Assembly (NCBI GenBank): GCA_030063045.1
Contig: JAQSEB010000023.1
Location: 186,001 to 250,000, forward strand
Direction of reading: 5' to 3'
Origin: Pratylenchus scribneri
Lineage: Eukaryota > Nematoda > Chromadorea > Rhabditida > Pratylenchidae
Length of the DNA stretch: 64,000 bases
Shown: piece after piece, positions 1 to 11,467 of the stretch
How the letters are laid out: the number at the start of each line of letters is the position of its first letter
Position numbering within the stretch: the first letter of the stretch is position 1
The notes under the pieces: generated by a model
Told to the model about the DNA's origin: nothing
The model's input: only the letters and a program-made list of their open reading frames with translations
Database searches by the model: none
Translations under genes and position numbers: made by a program

Positions 1-18
1 GTAAATGGTAGATTTAAA

Positions 19-618
19 TTGTTTCAATTAAATAACATTATTCCATCAAACAAATTCCCAGTTAATTTTTTTCGTCATTTTTTACGGCCACTTTTTGCAC
101 ATTTTTCGCTGATTCATTCATTTATTTTCTATCCAAAAGCCAAAACCACTGATTTGACTGAATTGATTAATAATATGGATGATACTTTGCTAATTTCATT
201 CATCCTTTTTTCCAATATTTTTGCCATCTTTTTCTCAATTATTTTAATTAATTACAAAATTAAATATAGAATTGTCCGAAATATCTCAATGAATCCCGAT
301 CAATCGCCTTTGCCAAAATTGAATATTTTCCAATTAATTGGCCTCATTTCCCCAATCATTACTTGTCTTGCGGCATTCACTTTGCTTAACATTATTGTTG
401 GCACTTCAAATTGGTTGCTTTAGTGTCAAAATAATAAATTTATATTTATTATTATTTAATAAATTATTTAAATAAATTTAAAATTACAAAAAATATTTTT
501 GATTAATATATTTCAAATTTTCCTCCTAGGTTTCGTCTCCATTCTCTACTTTTTAATGCTGGCGCAATTGATCATGCATATCGGCAAAGAATTTTGCTGG
601 ACTGTATGCAGTCAGACT
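19..618 (+). CDS. Unresolved membrane-protein exons (partial)
   Basis: A hydrophobic open frame runs from 19 to a stop at 421-423. It carries two likely membrane segments, one around residues 56-76 and one near the C-terminus. A second probable exon lies at 530-618: it has a pyrimidine-rich acceptor just before it and a strong gtaagt donor just after. In the frame that fits the downstream exon at 1072, this second exon reads through an HSLLFNAGAIDHAYRQR stretch. I could not join the 19-423 frame to the 530-618 exon with confidence, so they may belong to the same gene (a multi-pass, perhaps receptor-like protein entering from the left edge) or the first may be spurious. I do not recognise the family. 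Confidence 0.25.
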
Positions 619-777
619 GTAAGTATTATTATTTAATAAACTCAAACTTAATAAAATCGGACTAAGTAATGGCCACGTCATTTGGAAAAAAATAATTTTT
701 GAAATTAATTTTTTTTGTAAATTGAATGAATATATTTTCATTTTTATAGAAAATTTTATTTAATCAGAAATAAATAA

Positions 778-788
778 GGGGGGGGGGG
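778..788 (+). repeat. Poly-G tract (11 G)
   Basis: An uninterrupted run of 11 G lies in the probable intron before the coiled-coil exon. It stands out in an A/T-rich background. Similar runs occur at 3394-3406 and 57056-57072. Confidence 0.9.
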
Positions 789-1001
789 CTTCAAATAGGG
801 AGGAGGATGGAATTAAATTTCAGTAACCCTCCGAGGTGGGAACTTTACTGAATTTTTTGATTTGAGAAAAAAATGCTTACTTCAACTTGATTCCATCTAA
901 AAATTGGTTATTTTTGACATGAATTTTTCGATGAATGGAGGGGGTGGGGCTACTAAAAGAGGGGAGAGTCTAAGAGAGCGAGGGATATTAATAGAAGTTT
1001 T

Positions 1002-1613
1002 ATGGTTATTCTCTTTCTCACAAAGTACTTATTTTTTATTTTTTTTTCCGTTTCTAACTTTCTCCTTTCAGTTCTGCTTCCATCAACTTCGACATCGACC
1101 CATTCGGATTCATGGCAAAATGAAGAATTGAAACTAGTTGGCAAAATTGTTGATCATTTTGATGAAAAGGCCAAGCTCAGTAGTGAAAAATTCCGCAAAC
1201 TTGATGAAGAACGAGCTGGAATCCTAGAAGTAATCATAGAAATTCGTGAAAAACAAAAGAAACTTTACGAAGAGTTCCAAAAAATTAGTGAAGAGATTCG
1301 ACAATATCTGGAAGCTGGACAATATGAAGAAGCTGTAAAATTAGTTGAAAAACGCAAGAAAAATGATGAGGAACACCAACAACTTAAGGAGGCTGAAAAT
1401 GAATATCATGAAGAATTACGACGAATTGCTGAAGAATGCAAAAGAACTTTGGAAGAAAACAATCAAGATACTGACATGTTCCTACAATTCAATCAGGAAT
1501 TTCGACGCCGATTGATAGAGGAGGAGCGAAAAAGAGATATGCACTTAACTTGCCGTGCCCAATACGGTCGTTTCGGTGATAGCGAATATTATGGCGATGG
1601 CGATAGTGATTGA
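1002..1613 (+). CDS. Glu/Lys-rich coiled-coil protein
   Basis: The open frame ends at 1611-1613 and is followed by A/T-rich sequence with AATAAA-like signals. After residue ~40 it is highly charged, with a long heptad-like helix (EEVRK-type composition, repeated E-E-x-R/K), and ends in an acidic GDSEYYGDGDSD tail. Two starts are possible. A Met at 1002 would give a hydrophobic leader resembling a signal peptide. Alternatively, the pyrimidine tract and ctttcag at 1065-1071 are a splice acceptor, and coding begins at 1072 in phase with the exon at 530-618. I favour splicing because the phases match and the leader is mostly a T-rich acceptor region. The charged helix is the part I trust. No family recognised. 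Confidence 0.45.
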   Translation: MVILFLTKYLFFIFFSVSNFLLSVLLPSTSTSTHSDSWQNEELKLVGKIVDHFDEKAKLSSEKFRKLDEERAGILEVIIEIREKQKKLYEEFQKISEEIRQYLEAGQYEEAVKLVEKRKKNDEEHQQLKEAENEYHEELRRIAEECKRTLEENNQDTDMFLQFNQEFRRRLIEEERKRDMHLTCRAQYGRFGDSEYYGDGDSD

Positions 1614-1873
1614 AGATTGAGAAGAACAAAAGAATTAAATAAATTCAAATATAAATAAAAATTTATTTTTCATTCAATTTAATTTATTTTTTTGAACAAT
1701 TTTATGATTTCATTCTACGATCCATAAAATAGTTAAAAAAAACAGGGTAGCCGAATTCACCACTATTCAATCGGGAAATTTCAATACCGCTATTTCACTA
1801 CTTGGGATCTTTGCATTTTGCAGCCTATTTAATATTTCAACTAATTCCGTTTCTCATTTTTTCATTTAAAAAA

Positions 1874-1975
1874 TTTGAATTATTTTGTTTCATTCCGGAA
1901 AGTTTATTTAATTTGTGTTTCATTCCGGAAAGTTTATTTAATTTGTGTTTCATTCCGGAAAGTTTATTTAAATTC
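1874..1975 (+). repeat. Short tandem array, ~30-bp unit with ATTCCGGAAAG core
   Basis: Three near-identical units of about 30 bp share the palindromic core TTCCGGAA and a trailing TTTATTTAAT. The array runs straight into the next array at 1976. The core is related to the TTTCCGGAAA minisatellites at 20.9 kb and 45.7 kb. Confidence 0.85.
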
Positions 1976-2281
1976 TAAGCGTAAACACAAAACAGGCGGA
2001 ATTATTTTAAGCAAAAACACAAACAGGCGGAATTATTCTAAGCGAAAACACAAACAGGCGGAATTATTCTAAGCGAAAACACAACAGGCGGAATTATTCT
2101 AAGCGAAAACACAAAACAGGCGGAATTATTCTAAGTGAAAACACAACAGGCGGAATTATTCTAAGCGAAAACACAAAACAGGCTGAATTATTCTAAGCAA
2201 AAACACAAACATGCGGAATTATTCTAAGCGAAAACGCAAAACAGACGGAATTATTCTAAGCGAAAACACAAACAGGCATAA
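1976..2281 (+). repeat. Minisatellite, 30-32-bp unit (GCGAAAACACAAACAGGCGG family)
   Basis: About ten head-to-tail units contain AAAACACAAA, then CAGGCGGAATTATTCTAAGC. It is the same family, in inverse orientation, as the 1.4-kb array inside the ACAD10-type gene at 61.2-62.6 kb. Units vary by one A (ACAAACAGG versus ACAAAACAGG). Confidence 0.9.
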
Positions 2282-3705
2282 TTAAATGAATTTACTCCTA
2301 ATCAAATTAAAATCTCAATTAATTTTATCATTACCAACTTAAGTATCAACCAATAATATGTTCAAATAAATTTTTTGCACTTCCATTCCTCGATCATAAT
2401 TCCACAGAACAAATGCAAAAAGGAAGGAAAAAATTGCTTTCACAGGGTTCGCGTGAATTCCATCACAATTTGCAGGCAGCTGATGAGGCCACTAGGACTA
2501 TGGCCGTCCATTTTCCTTCCTTCGATTCCTTCACTTCCATTTCCCATTTCCATCCATCTATTCCCACTTTTCTTTCTTTTTGCTTTTCCTTTCTCTGCAC
2601 CAGCCAGCCCCTATAGCCGGCTGTCATCATCCAAATGGGCCAAGGGCCAATTCCCCTCACCACATAGCAAAGGCCACAAAGCCAGCCAGTGCTCAGCCGA
2701 GTCCATTTCCAAACTCTTCATTCATTTTATACTTCTCTGTGCAGCAGAATGGGTTGATATTCTCGGTTGCTGTCTGCTATTTTGCTGGTGACTGACACTG
2801 ACTTCCGCATTAACCCAAAACCACTTTTGCCCCCAATAATAATCTGCAAATATTATAGGTTGAATTACACCAATTAACGGGTGCAAAATGTTTCGGGAGA
2901 CACTCCTATCTTTTACTATATCATAATTTGCAAATATTTTATTTGATTTATGAACAAAATATTCTGGGAAAATGATTCCTAATTAGTGGTAATGCCCAAG
3001 TCATTCGCTCCCAATCCATTCATTCCACTATTAAGGCTTATCAATTATACCCATTTAACACTCCCTCTCCTTACCTCTTTATCAGTTCCATAATATTGAT
3101 CATATATTAGTGCCCCACATAAGCAATTGGCCATAAATCCCCAAATAAGCCGACTTTGCGCCACAAAATATTTTTAATACCATTTTTTGGCCAATTGCCA
3201 ATCTACTTATAGCATTTATAGGGCGTAGGAGGGGAATTTCTCTAGTTATTTTCCTTTCTATCCTCATTCATCCCTCTGCGTAAGCTAACCTTTCAAAAAA
3301 CACATACAAAGCAAGGAAAAGCGCCCGGCGGCGGGGCTAGCGACGAACGGGAAAAATGATGTCGTAGAAGGATAGAATGGCCTTTGTTGCCTTGGGGGGG
3401 GGGGGGTGGAATTGCATCATGTTTGTGAAATGAGACCCACTAAAAATATACATATATCCCTTACGGCCACTTTTTCCACAAACCATTCCTCCCAATTGTT
3501 TAAACCAATTTAAACCAATTTTGGTTTAATGGTTCAAACTACTAAGTTTGAATTGGTTAAATCTAAGCCAAAATATAATCAAATGATGCGTTTAGTCTAG
3601 ACGAGATCTATTGATTGTTTGTAAGGTTTCCGTAACAATATTTTCCGTACAATTCCCTCAATTATTTAAGCCGAAACACACAATTTCCCAAGAGGAGGAC
3701 ATAAA
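2282..3705. other. Intergenic region upstream of the SLC17 gene
   Basis: No convincing gene. Short open frames at 2375-2795 overlap each other on both strands and are low in complexity (Ser/Pro/Phe-rich), with no family motif. A 13-G run sits at 3394-3406. A remnant of a family D element (conserved flank without its minisatellite) spans roughly 3500-3625. Confidence 0.6.
3394..3406 (+). repeat. Poly-G tract (13 G)
   Basis: Uninterrupted run of 13 G in intergenic DNA upstream of the SLC17 gene. Confidence 0.9.
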
Positions 3706-6700
3706 ATGGCCTCTTCGAGAAGTCATCGCCTCCTCTGCTCCAAACGCCTCAATTTGGCACTTCTTTGCTTCGCTGGAAGTGCCATTGCCTATGCGCTCCG
3801 ATCAAATTTGTCATTTGCAATTGTTTGTATGGTCAAGGAGGATGGGAATGGAACGGCCGAGGCAAAATCGGAATGCGCCATCGCCGATGAGGCTGAACAG
3901 AAAGGAAATACAACCAATTTGAATATGGACCCATTGTTGGTGGAAATGCCGCCACCGCCGCTTGGCGAATTCGATTGGTCCAAACAAATTCGTGGCCAAG
4001 TCCTTGGGTCAGTTACCCCTCTCCCTTCATCACTTTGGAATGGGCCAACTTAACGCCGTTTAAAATAATTAATTAAGGACTGAACCATTTTATGGTGATT
4101 TTGTTATCAAATTAAAGAGCAGACTTTTGGCTATCAAATTATATTTATTTTATTTAAATTGGTTCTGAAATTGATGAAGTTGTGCCCAAAAATCCGCTGA
4201 AAATTTCGCTAATCCATATTAAAAAGGTTATTTTAAATGGTTTTTGACCATAATTTCATCATTTCAAACCAATTTTAATAAAATTAATATCATTTGAGAG
4301 CCAAACCAAAAGTCTGATCTTTAATTTTATTACAAAATCATCAAAATCGGTTCATTCCTTGATGAGATATTATATAAAATAAATGGCATCAACTTGACCA
4401 ACTCCCACATAATCCTCCATAAATCAATTCTCCCCCTCCAAATTTACAGTGCATTTTTCTTCGGCTATTTGACATCCCAAATGTTGGGCGGACTTTTGGC
4501 TGCCAGAATTGGTCCAAAAGTTGTGTTGCTCACCTCAATTTTGGCCAGCTCCATCATTTCCCTGCTGTCGCCTGCCTCGGCTCGTTTTCATGTGGCCGTT
4601 TTCATCGGATTTCGCGCATTGCTTGGATTCACCCAAGTCTTCAAATCAACTTTACCTTTCATCTGATCAATCATTTTTATCTTTAGGGTGTTCTTTTCCC
4701 TGCAATGCATGCCCTTTGGTCGGGTTGGGCTCCTCCATTGGAACGAGGTAATTGGGGGAATTTTGGAGAAACTGAATAGCTGAGGTCTTTCTTTTGGCCA
4801 TAATTCAACAAGGAAGTAACCAATTTTGGAAGCCGATATATCATCGAAAGCCTAAATATGTTCTCAAAAAAGGGCTTTAATAAATTTTAAAAAATTAAAA
4901 TAATTTTGCAAGAAAAGCATCATTTCTTTAAAAAATTCGGCTAATAATTTTCAAAGACATGTAACTTTTTAAAATCCTAAACTTATTAAAATTTAATAAG
5001 GCTACTTTGTAGAGGAAACATTATGCGTTTCCGATTAGGCTGTTATTTCATTAAACTATGGCCCAAAAACCGTTGAAAATACCAATCAATCCCAATTCCC
5101 CATCCCCAGTCTTTCCTAGGCAATCTCTCCGGGTTCCATAATTTTTATAAAAATTTAATATGGCCACTTAATAAAGGTCACTTTAGGCTTTCCAAAAGTT
5201 TATCGTCTTCCCTTATTGACTATTGCCTCATTAAATTATGGGCGAAAAACCGATGATCAATCCCTCACCCATAATCATTTCCCTTCAGGCATTCTCACCG
5301 GAGTCAGCTATGCCGGTGCCCAAATTGGCAATGTCCTTGTGATGCCTTTGTCCGGCCTCCTTTGCCGCCATGGCTTCGACGGTGGTTGGCCTTCAATTTT
5401 CTATATCCTTGGCGTTTTTGGCCTTTTGTGGTGTGCAATTTGGGTATTGAGTGCGGCCGATTCACCGCAAAAGCATCGAAGTATTGGGGAGGATGAGCGG
5501 AAATATATTATGGACAGTCTTGGACAAACAAAGGTAAAATAAAATGGAAAATATTTAAAAATTATTGAAAATGCCGAAAGGATACTGCCCAAAATTTCGT
5601 TGACCCAAAAACTTTAGTTATTGAATAGATCTCATCGTTTGATAATGTTTTGGTTTAGGTCTAACCAACTCTAATATAGTTTTGAACCATTAAACCAAAA
5701 TGGGTTTTAAACCGTTTAATACCCTTTAATTGTTGACCAAACCAAAATGGGTTTTAAACCGTTTAATACCCTTAATTGTTGACCAAACCAAAATGGGTTT
5801 AAACCGTTTAATACCCTTTAATTGTTGACCAAACTATAACAAATTATATACCATTCAATACGTCTTGACCAGTTCTATCCAATTTTAGTATATTTGGTTT
5901 GTGATTGTAGGACAAACCCTTACTTAAACCATTACAATTATTTTGGCTATTATAACCAAATTAAATACTAACAAAAAATGAAAAAAGCAATAAAAAATTT
6001 TGCCAAATTCACAGGAAGATGTACCAAAGAGACGTAAAATTCCAATGTTGGCCATTCTCCGGTCCAAAGCGGTTTGGGCCATTTTCATCGGGCATTTTGC
6101 CGGCGATTGGGGTGGCTTCGCATTTTCTTTCTAAATTACTATTTTATCGCCATTTTAGGCGCTTACACAATGGCATTGGGCTTGCCCTCATTCCTGAATG
6201 ATGTTCTTGGCATGAAATTGACATCGGTTTGTGCCTTTCGATTGCCAAACCAATTTGTCGCCTTTTATAATAATTCATTAATAAATGAACCAATTTTAAT
6301 GATTTTACTATCAAATTAAAGAGCAGAATTTTGGCTATCAAATGAAATAAAATTTTATTTAAATTGGTTCAAAATTAATGGAGTTGTGACCAAAAATATC
6401 AATTTTAAAATTAATTATACAATGGATTTGCGAAATTTTAAATGGTTTTGTGGGCATAACTTCATCAATTCTGAACCTTATTAAATAAAATTAATTTCAT
6501 TTGATAGCCAAAAGTCTGCTCTTTAATTTGATACTAAAACCATCAAAATATATTCATTGCTTGAAGAGTTATTTCAAAGGCGCCAAGCTGAGGCTCAACC
6601 CTTTATTCCTCTATAAATTAATTATTTTCCACAGATGGGCTTCATCTCTGCCCTTCCGTATATTGTCTATTTTGTGGTCATCAATGTGGGCGGCCATGTT

Positions 6701-9012
6701 AGCATTTTCCCTACATTTTAATTACCAAATTTTCCCTCAATTTCTAGATTGCGGATCAACTACAACAACGGGGCATACTGTCCACGTTGAATACACGGCG
6801 ATTGGCAATGATTGTGGCACTTTGTGGTCAAGCATTTTTCCTTGTTGCCATCGGCTATTGTAGTTGCGGTCAGGACACATTGGTCAGTACATGAAATAAT
6901 TTATGGATTTTTGCCGACAAAAACACTGAAATTATCATAAAAAGACTACATAATTCAAATAATTCTAATGGTTTAATGAGGGTCTGTTCTACATTAAACA
7001 ACCAAATATACCCAAAATTGGATAGAACTGGTCAAGACGAATTGAATTATCAAATGATGATCGATCTTTCACAAAATTTTAAAATATTTTTCATTTTTCA
7101 TTAATCAATTCACATGTAAATATAGGTCATTCTTCTCCTTTGCCTTTCCATTGGCATTTCCGGTTTCCAATATGCCGGGTTCGTCGTTAATTATTTGGAC
7201 ATTTGCCCGAATTTGGCTGGTTTTGTTCTTGGCATTGGGAATACAATTTCCTGTTTGGCTGGCCTCATTTCCCCAATCCTTATGGGCTGGCTGACTCCAA
7301 CGGTTGGTTGTTTTCCCTTATGGAATAGGTCAGCTTTGTGCGAACGCTTATAACTCATCAAGGAATTTACGGAATATGATAATTTTAGTATCAAATTAAA
7401 GGGCTAATTCTTCTCTATCTAATTATATAAAAATTATTATTTTTTAATTGATGCAAAATAAAATTAATGAAATAATTTTAAAAAATATTTGCAATTTCAT
7501 TTAAAATGTCATTTTAATTTTTATTTTAAAAATTTTTTTATAAATTTCTGGGCCATTCTAAAGAATTTTTATAAAAATGGATAGCTATAAGTATGCTCTT
7601 TAATTTAATAATAAAATTACCAAAATGATTTAACTACTTAATGAGTTATAATCTTTCGCGCCATTTTGGCAAATATAGGGAGGGCTAACTTTGCGCGAAC
7701 GCTTATAACTCATCAAGGAGTTTACGGAATTTTAAAATTTTTATATCAAATTAAAATACTAATCTTGCTCTATCGAAAGATATAAAATTTGTCTCGATTG
7801 ATGGTAAGATTATCAAAATAATTAAAAAATTATTTGCAATTTCATTTAAAATGTCATTAATTCTTATTTTAAAAAAATTTTGAGAATAATTTCATCAATT
7901 TTGAACAAATCTAAACAAATTTTATAAAAATGGATAGCTAAGAGTTTGCTTTTTAATTTGTTACAAAAATTATCAAAATCGAATATGTCGTTAATGAGTT
8001 ATAATCGTTCGCGTTCATAATATCATAATAACCAATTGGCAAATTGTTCAATTTTACCCGAACATTAACTCTCAACAAAGATTAAATTGTTTTGATAATT
8101 TTTATATCAAATTAAAGTGCTAATCCTGCTGCTCTATCGAATATTTAAAAAAAATTTTTTTAATAATTAAAAAATTGACGAATAAAAATGAATTCGCTAA
8201 TTCATTACAAATGTACATTTAAATTTTTTTGGATATATTTAATCATTTCTCAAACAATTCAAATAAAATTTAATATCATTTAATAGCCAAAAGTCTGCTC
8301 TTTAATTTTTTAATAAAATTGTCAAAATTGGTTTAGTTTTTGATGAGTTATAAGCGTTCGCGGCAAGTTGATCTCTATTCCCTACATTTGCCAAAATGGC
8401 GCGAACGCCTATAACTCATTAATGACTTATAACCGATTTTGGTAATTTTACTATCAAATTAAAGAGCAACTTATAGCTATCCATTTTTATAAAATTTGTT
8501 TAGATTGGTTCAGACTTCAGAATTTAGAAAATTATTTTCTTTATAACAACAATTAATGACATTTTCAATAAAATTGTAAATTATTTTTTAATTATTTCAC
8601 TAATTTTTATTAAAATAATTTTTATATCATTCTTAAGAGAAGAATTAGCTCTTTAATTCGATACAAAAATTATCAAAATCGGTTAAGTCCTTGATGAGTT
8701 ATAAGCGTTCGCGTCAAGTCAACTTGCGCCAAATTAAGGCATTCTCCTTGAAATAATTCCTTCAATCACAAAAAAATTTTGCCTCAGGGTTCCAAACAAG
8801 AATGGCTTCTGGTCTTCTATGTGACTGGATTTGTCCTCGTTGCCGGTGCCATCATTTTCGCATTGTTGGCCAGTGCCGAAGTACAGGAATGGGCAAAGGA
8901 TGCGCCCGAGGAGAGGGAAATGACTTTGATCGAAAGGGCCAAGGACGGGGAGCAGCAAAAGGAAAAATTGTTGGAAGAGGAGAAGAAGGAGGAGAAGGAG
9001 AATGGGAAATGA
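3706..9012 (+). CDS. SLC17-family (sialin/VGLUT-like) anion transporter
   Basis: Major-facilitator transporter of organic anions or phosphate; the family includes sialin, vesicular glutamate transporters and Na/Pi cotransporters. Ten exons: 3706-4007, 4450-4636, 4687-4747, 5289-5533, 6015-6111, 6159-6226, 6635-6697, 6748-6882, 7126-7302, 8788-9012. All junctions are GT-AG and in phase, giving 519 aa, a normal length for the family. Visible landmarks are [12 protein letters not shown] in TM1, an extracellular loop with NGT and NTT glycosylation sites, [13 protein letters not shown], the family signature [28 protein letters not shown] in the middle, and [20 protein letters not shown] near the end. 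The C-terminal tail is Glu/Lys-rich and probably cytosolic. The substrate cannot be read from sequence. Introns 1, 6 and 9 carry family B elements and intron 4 carries a family D minisatellite element; intron 9 (7303-8787) is almost entirely family B copies. Confidence 0.93.
4075..4375. mobile_element. Family B palindromic element (MITE-like), copy 1
   Basis: In SLC17 intron 1. The arms are inverted repeats. The left arm carries TCAAATTAAAGAGCAGACTT, then TTGGCTATCAAATTATAT and an AAATTGGTTC motif; the right arm is its complement, ending at AAATCGGTTCATTCCTTGATGA. No coding capacity. Interpreted as a non-autonomous inverted-repeat element because at least ten copies of the same layout occur in this window. 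Confidence 0.75.
4785..5250. mobile_element. Family A palindromic element (MITE-like), full copy plus extra arm
   Basis: In SLC17 intron 3. The left arm starts CTTTTGGCCATAATTCAACA with AACCAATTTTGGAAG; the complementary right arm ends near 5080 with AAACTATGGCCCAAAAACCG. A second right arm lies at about 5155-5250. The arms also share the GAGGACACTTTxGGCTTTC motif seen in all family A copies. Confidence 0.65.
5640..5920 (+). mobile_element. Family D element with 3 internal 46-bp repeat units
   Basis: In SLC17 intron 4. Conserved left flank (ACCAATTCTAATATAGTTTT GAACCATTAAACC), about three units containing GGGTTTAAACCGTTTAATAC and CCTTTAATTGTTGACCAAA, then a conserved right flank (CATAACAAATTATATACCAT TCAATGCG-like, then TCTATCCAATTTTGGTATAT TTGGTTTG). 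The same flanks surround different repeat counts elsewhere in the window. Confidence 0.75.
6250..6575. mobile_element. Family B palindromic element, copy 2
   Basis: In SLC17 intron 6. Both arms are present (ATCAAATTAAAGAGCAGAAT at 6310; the complementary AGTCTGCTCTTTAATTTGAT at 6515). Same layout as copy 1. Confidence 0.75.
6965..7060 (-). mobile_element. Family D element remnant without its minisatellite
   Basis: In SLC17 intron 8. The outer flank motif is present (CCAAATATACCCAAAATTGG ATAGAACTGGTCAAGACG), in reverse orientation, but no 46-bp units follow. Either the array was deleted or this is a truncated copy. Confidence 0.55.
7335..8715. mobile_element. Cluster of about four family B elements filling SLC17 intron 9
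   Basis: The arm motif AACGCTTATAACTCATCAAG with TATCAAATTAAAG recurs at about 7345, 7695, 8050-8105 and 8405, each paired with a complementary arm ending TGATGAGTTATAAGCGTTCG or a close variant (7640, 8000, 8345, 8700). The copies have diverged from one another, so they are not a fresh tandem amplification. Confidence 0.7.
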
Positions 9013-9114
9013 ACAAATATATGTTAATTGGGAAATAACATTTTTTTAATATCTGTTCAAATTTGTTCCTCACCAAAACTGGGCAATTTGATACTGCCGA
9101 TGCCGATTGAGTAC

Positions 9115-9440
9115 CCAAGCCGTTCTTTTGGCCATATCTCAACAGGGAAACAACTAATTCGGAAAGGCAATATACCATTTTAAAGCCCAAACTCTACTCT
9201 TAAAAGTGGCTTAAATAATTTTTTTAAAAATTTTAAAATAAGTGGCCAATTTATAAAATAAGCGGCTTTTCCTCTAAAAATATGAGTTTATTTAATTAAA
9301 AGACATATAAATTTTTTATTCTTGGATTTTATAAAATTTAATTAAGGCCACATTTTAGAGGACACTTTAGGCTTTAAATTGGTATATCGCCTTCCCAAAT
9401 TGATTATTGCCTCGCTGAGCTATGGCCCAAAAATCGTAGG
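9115..9440. mobile_element. Family A palindromic element
   Basis: Lies about 100 bp after the SLC17 stop. The left arm (CGTTCTTTTGGCCATATCTC AACAGGGAAACAAC) and right arm (GAGGACACTTTAGGCTTTAAATTGG, ending CTATGGCCCAAAAATCG) are inverted repeats around an A/T-rich centre. Confidence 0.75.
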
Positions 9441-9859
9441 TTCTCAATCGACGGTATTCAATTCACCATTTACCCCATTCCTCAGAGCTTTATTATGTAA
9501 TAATATCAAAGAAATTGTTCAACAATTTGTTATAAATTCTTCCCCAAATCTACCTAAATTATTCCCTCAAAGAATTGTTCAACAAAAATTATTATAAATT
9601 CCTCCACCAAATCTATGATTTATCATCCACCTAAATTATTCCACATTTCATTATTATTCCTCTGAAATTTATTAATTTTTATCCTTTATAAGTCCGGAAA
9701 TATTTTATTTATATTTATATTATATGGCTGGTTTATTTTTTTTTATTTTTGATCATCATTTTTGCCCAATAAATCGAAGAATTCAACATTTTCACTTTCC
9801 AAAATTGGAATATTCCAATTTATAAAACTCAATTCCGGTATGCCCAATTTTTCTCGGAG

Positions 9860-10505
9860 AAAACAATAATTTGTTCAAACAGAAAAATGAAATTATTAGG
9901 CACAACTTCCGTAAATTCCCTAAGAAAAAATTCTCGGAACATCACTTTTTCACTTTCGCCCTTCATTTCCCCTCTTCTTTCCGGTTTCGCATATTCAATT
10001 TTTGTGCGCGTTGCTAATATTCCAAAAAAATGCCACAATTTCTCGCCCTCGCCCTTCACGGGTCACGGCGGAAACCATAATTTATTCAAACAAGCCACCA
10101 AAAAATTATTGGGCACCGCCAACTTCCGTAAATTCTAATCGGAGCTTTCACTTTCACTTTCCCCTCCCCTTTCGAATATCCAATTTTGGACAAATCAAAA
10201 AAAAATGGAGGGAAACAGGGCGACGAAACGAAGCATAGAATTGCCACATTTTTGGTAGCACTAATAAGAGCAGGGAAGGGTGGGAAGCTGGGAAGGATTG
10301 CGAGGATGAATAAATTGCGAAAATGAATAATTTGTTCAAACAACAAAAAAATGTAAAATTATTTTCCACCACCAACTTCCGCAAATCCCAAAAATCTGAT
10401 TCGGACATCGTTTTCACTTTCTGCCAAAAAAAAAAGCATTTCATTTCCACTTCCCCTCCTCTTTCGGATATCCAATTTTTTGCGCCATTTCCAAAAATGC
10501 TGATG
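9860..10505 (+). repeat. Three decayed ~230-bp tandem copies
   Basis: The block TTGTTCAAACA...AATTATT...CCAACTTCCGTAAATTC followed by CACTTT...CCCCTC.TTTCGGATATCCAATTTT occurs at about 9869, 10080 and 10324. The copies differ by indels and substitutions. The short open frames found here on both strands are by-products and I do not treat them as genes. Confidence 0.65.
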
Positions 10506-11467
10506 AGGAAAGGAATGAGGGCGAAAAGTTGCGGTTGACGCATTTTCAGCGCCCAAGGGGGAATTGAGGATGGGAAAGTTGTGGCGGGCGCGACAATTTA
10601 AGGAGGCGAATGAGAATTGGTTTAAGGAAGAAATAATGGAAATGGTTTTTCAATTTGCCCTCGTTGATTGCGCAACACGGCCATCCATCCTCATTCGGTC
10701 AACATTTCCCCTCAGGGGATGTCCTTTTTCCCTCACTTTTAGTCAAACATCCCCTGAGGGGGAGGATGTCCCTTTCGTTGGTGTTTGGAAAAACCATTTA
10801 AAAGACCCCCATGCCCCACCACAACCAAAAGGTTTGGGGTCAAAAGGCGGTCAGTTTGGGCAGCCGATTGCGCATCCCCCCGGCTTCTTCCAATTCCCAT
10901 TTCCAGTGCCTCAATTCAATTCATTTCAATTCCCTCCTCATCATCTTTTTGAATTGCCCGATTGACCAAGCAGCCAAAATGACCATTTTTCGAACATTTC
11001 TCAAGAGAGGAGAGGCCCATTCATTTGATTTAATTCTTCTTCAGTCTCCCACAATTTTCCTTAAATTCCAAAATTGAAATAGTTCAAAAATTGAAATAAA
11101 ATTAATCCTAAATCCCTATTAGAAGCCCATGGGCTTATAATTTTCAGAACCATATTAGTGGGCTTTTATTAGAATTGGCCTTATAAATTTTTGAGACCCT
11201 CCGAGGTAGAAAAAAATAATATTTTTACCTTTTTAAACCTTAAAAAATCTCAAAACAAGGCTTCTATTAAGAATCCATGATCACTATTATTAATGAGAAT
11301 AGCAAAACAAAATTGGCTATTAGTTACGAAAATTTAAAAAATGGGAAATTAACTTATGAATATCGAAAAAAATGCGAATGAATAAAAACAAAAGGAAGGA
11401 ATATATTCTTTGGATACTGAAATTTAGAAAATTTTCAATAAAATCCACAATTTGAGAACACGCAAAA
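10506..11467. other. Intergenic region before the acyltransferase gene
   Basis: A 133-codon frame (10564-10965) exists but has no recognisable motif and a composition skewed to Phe/Pro/His. An imperfect inverted repeat with arms CATCCCCTGAGG lies around 10707-10765. Otherwise A/T-rich sequence with nothing I can name. Confidence 0.5.

Noticed and set aside
10564..10965. A 133-codon frame upstream of the acyltransferase gene
   Set aside because: No motif, skewed composition and no supporting splice or poly-A context; it remains possible but unsupported.
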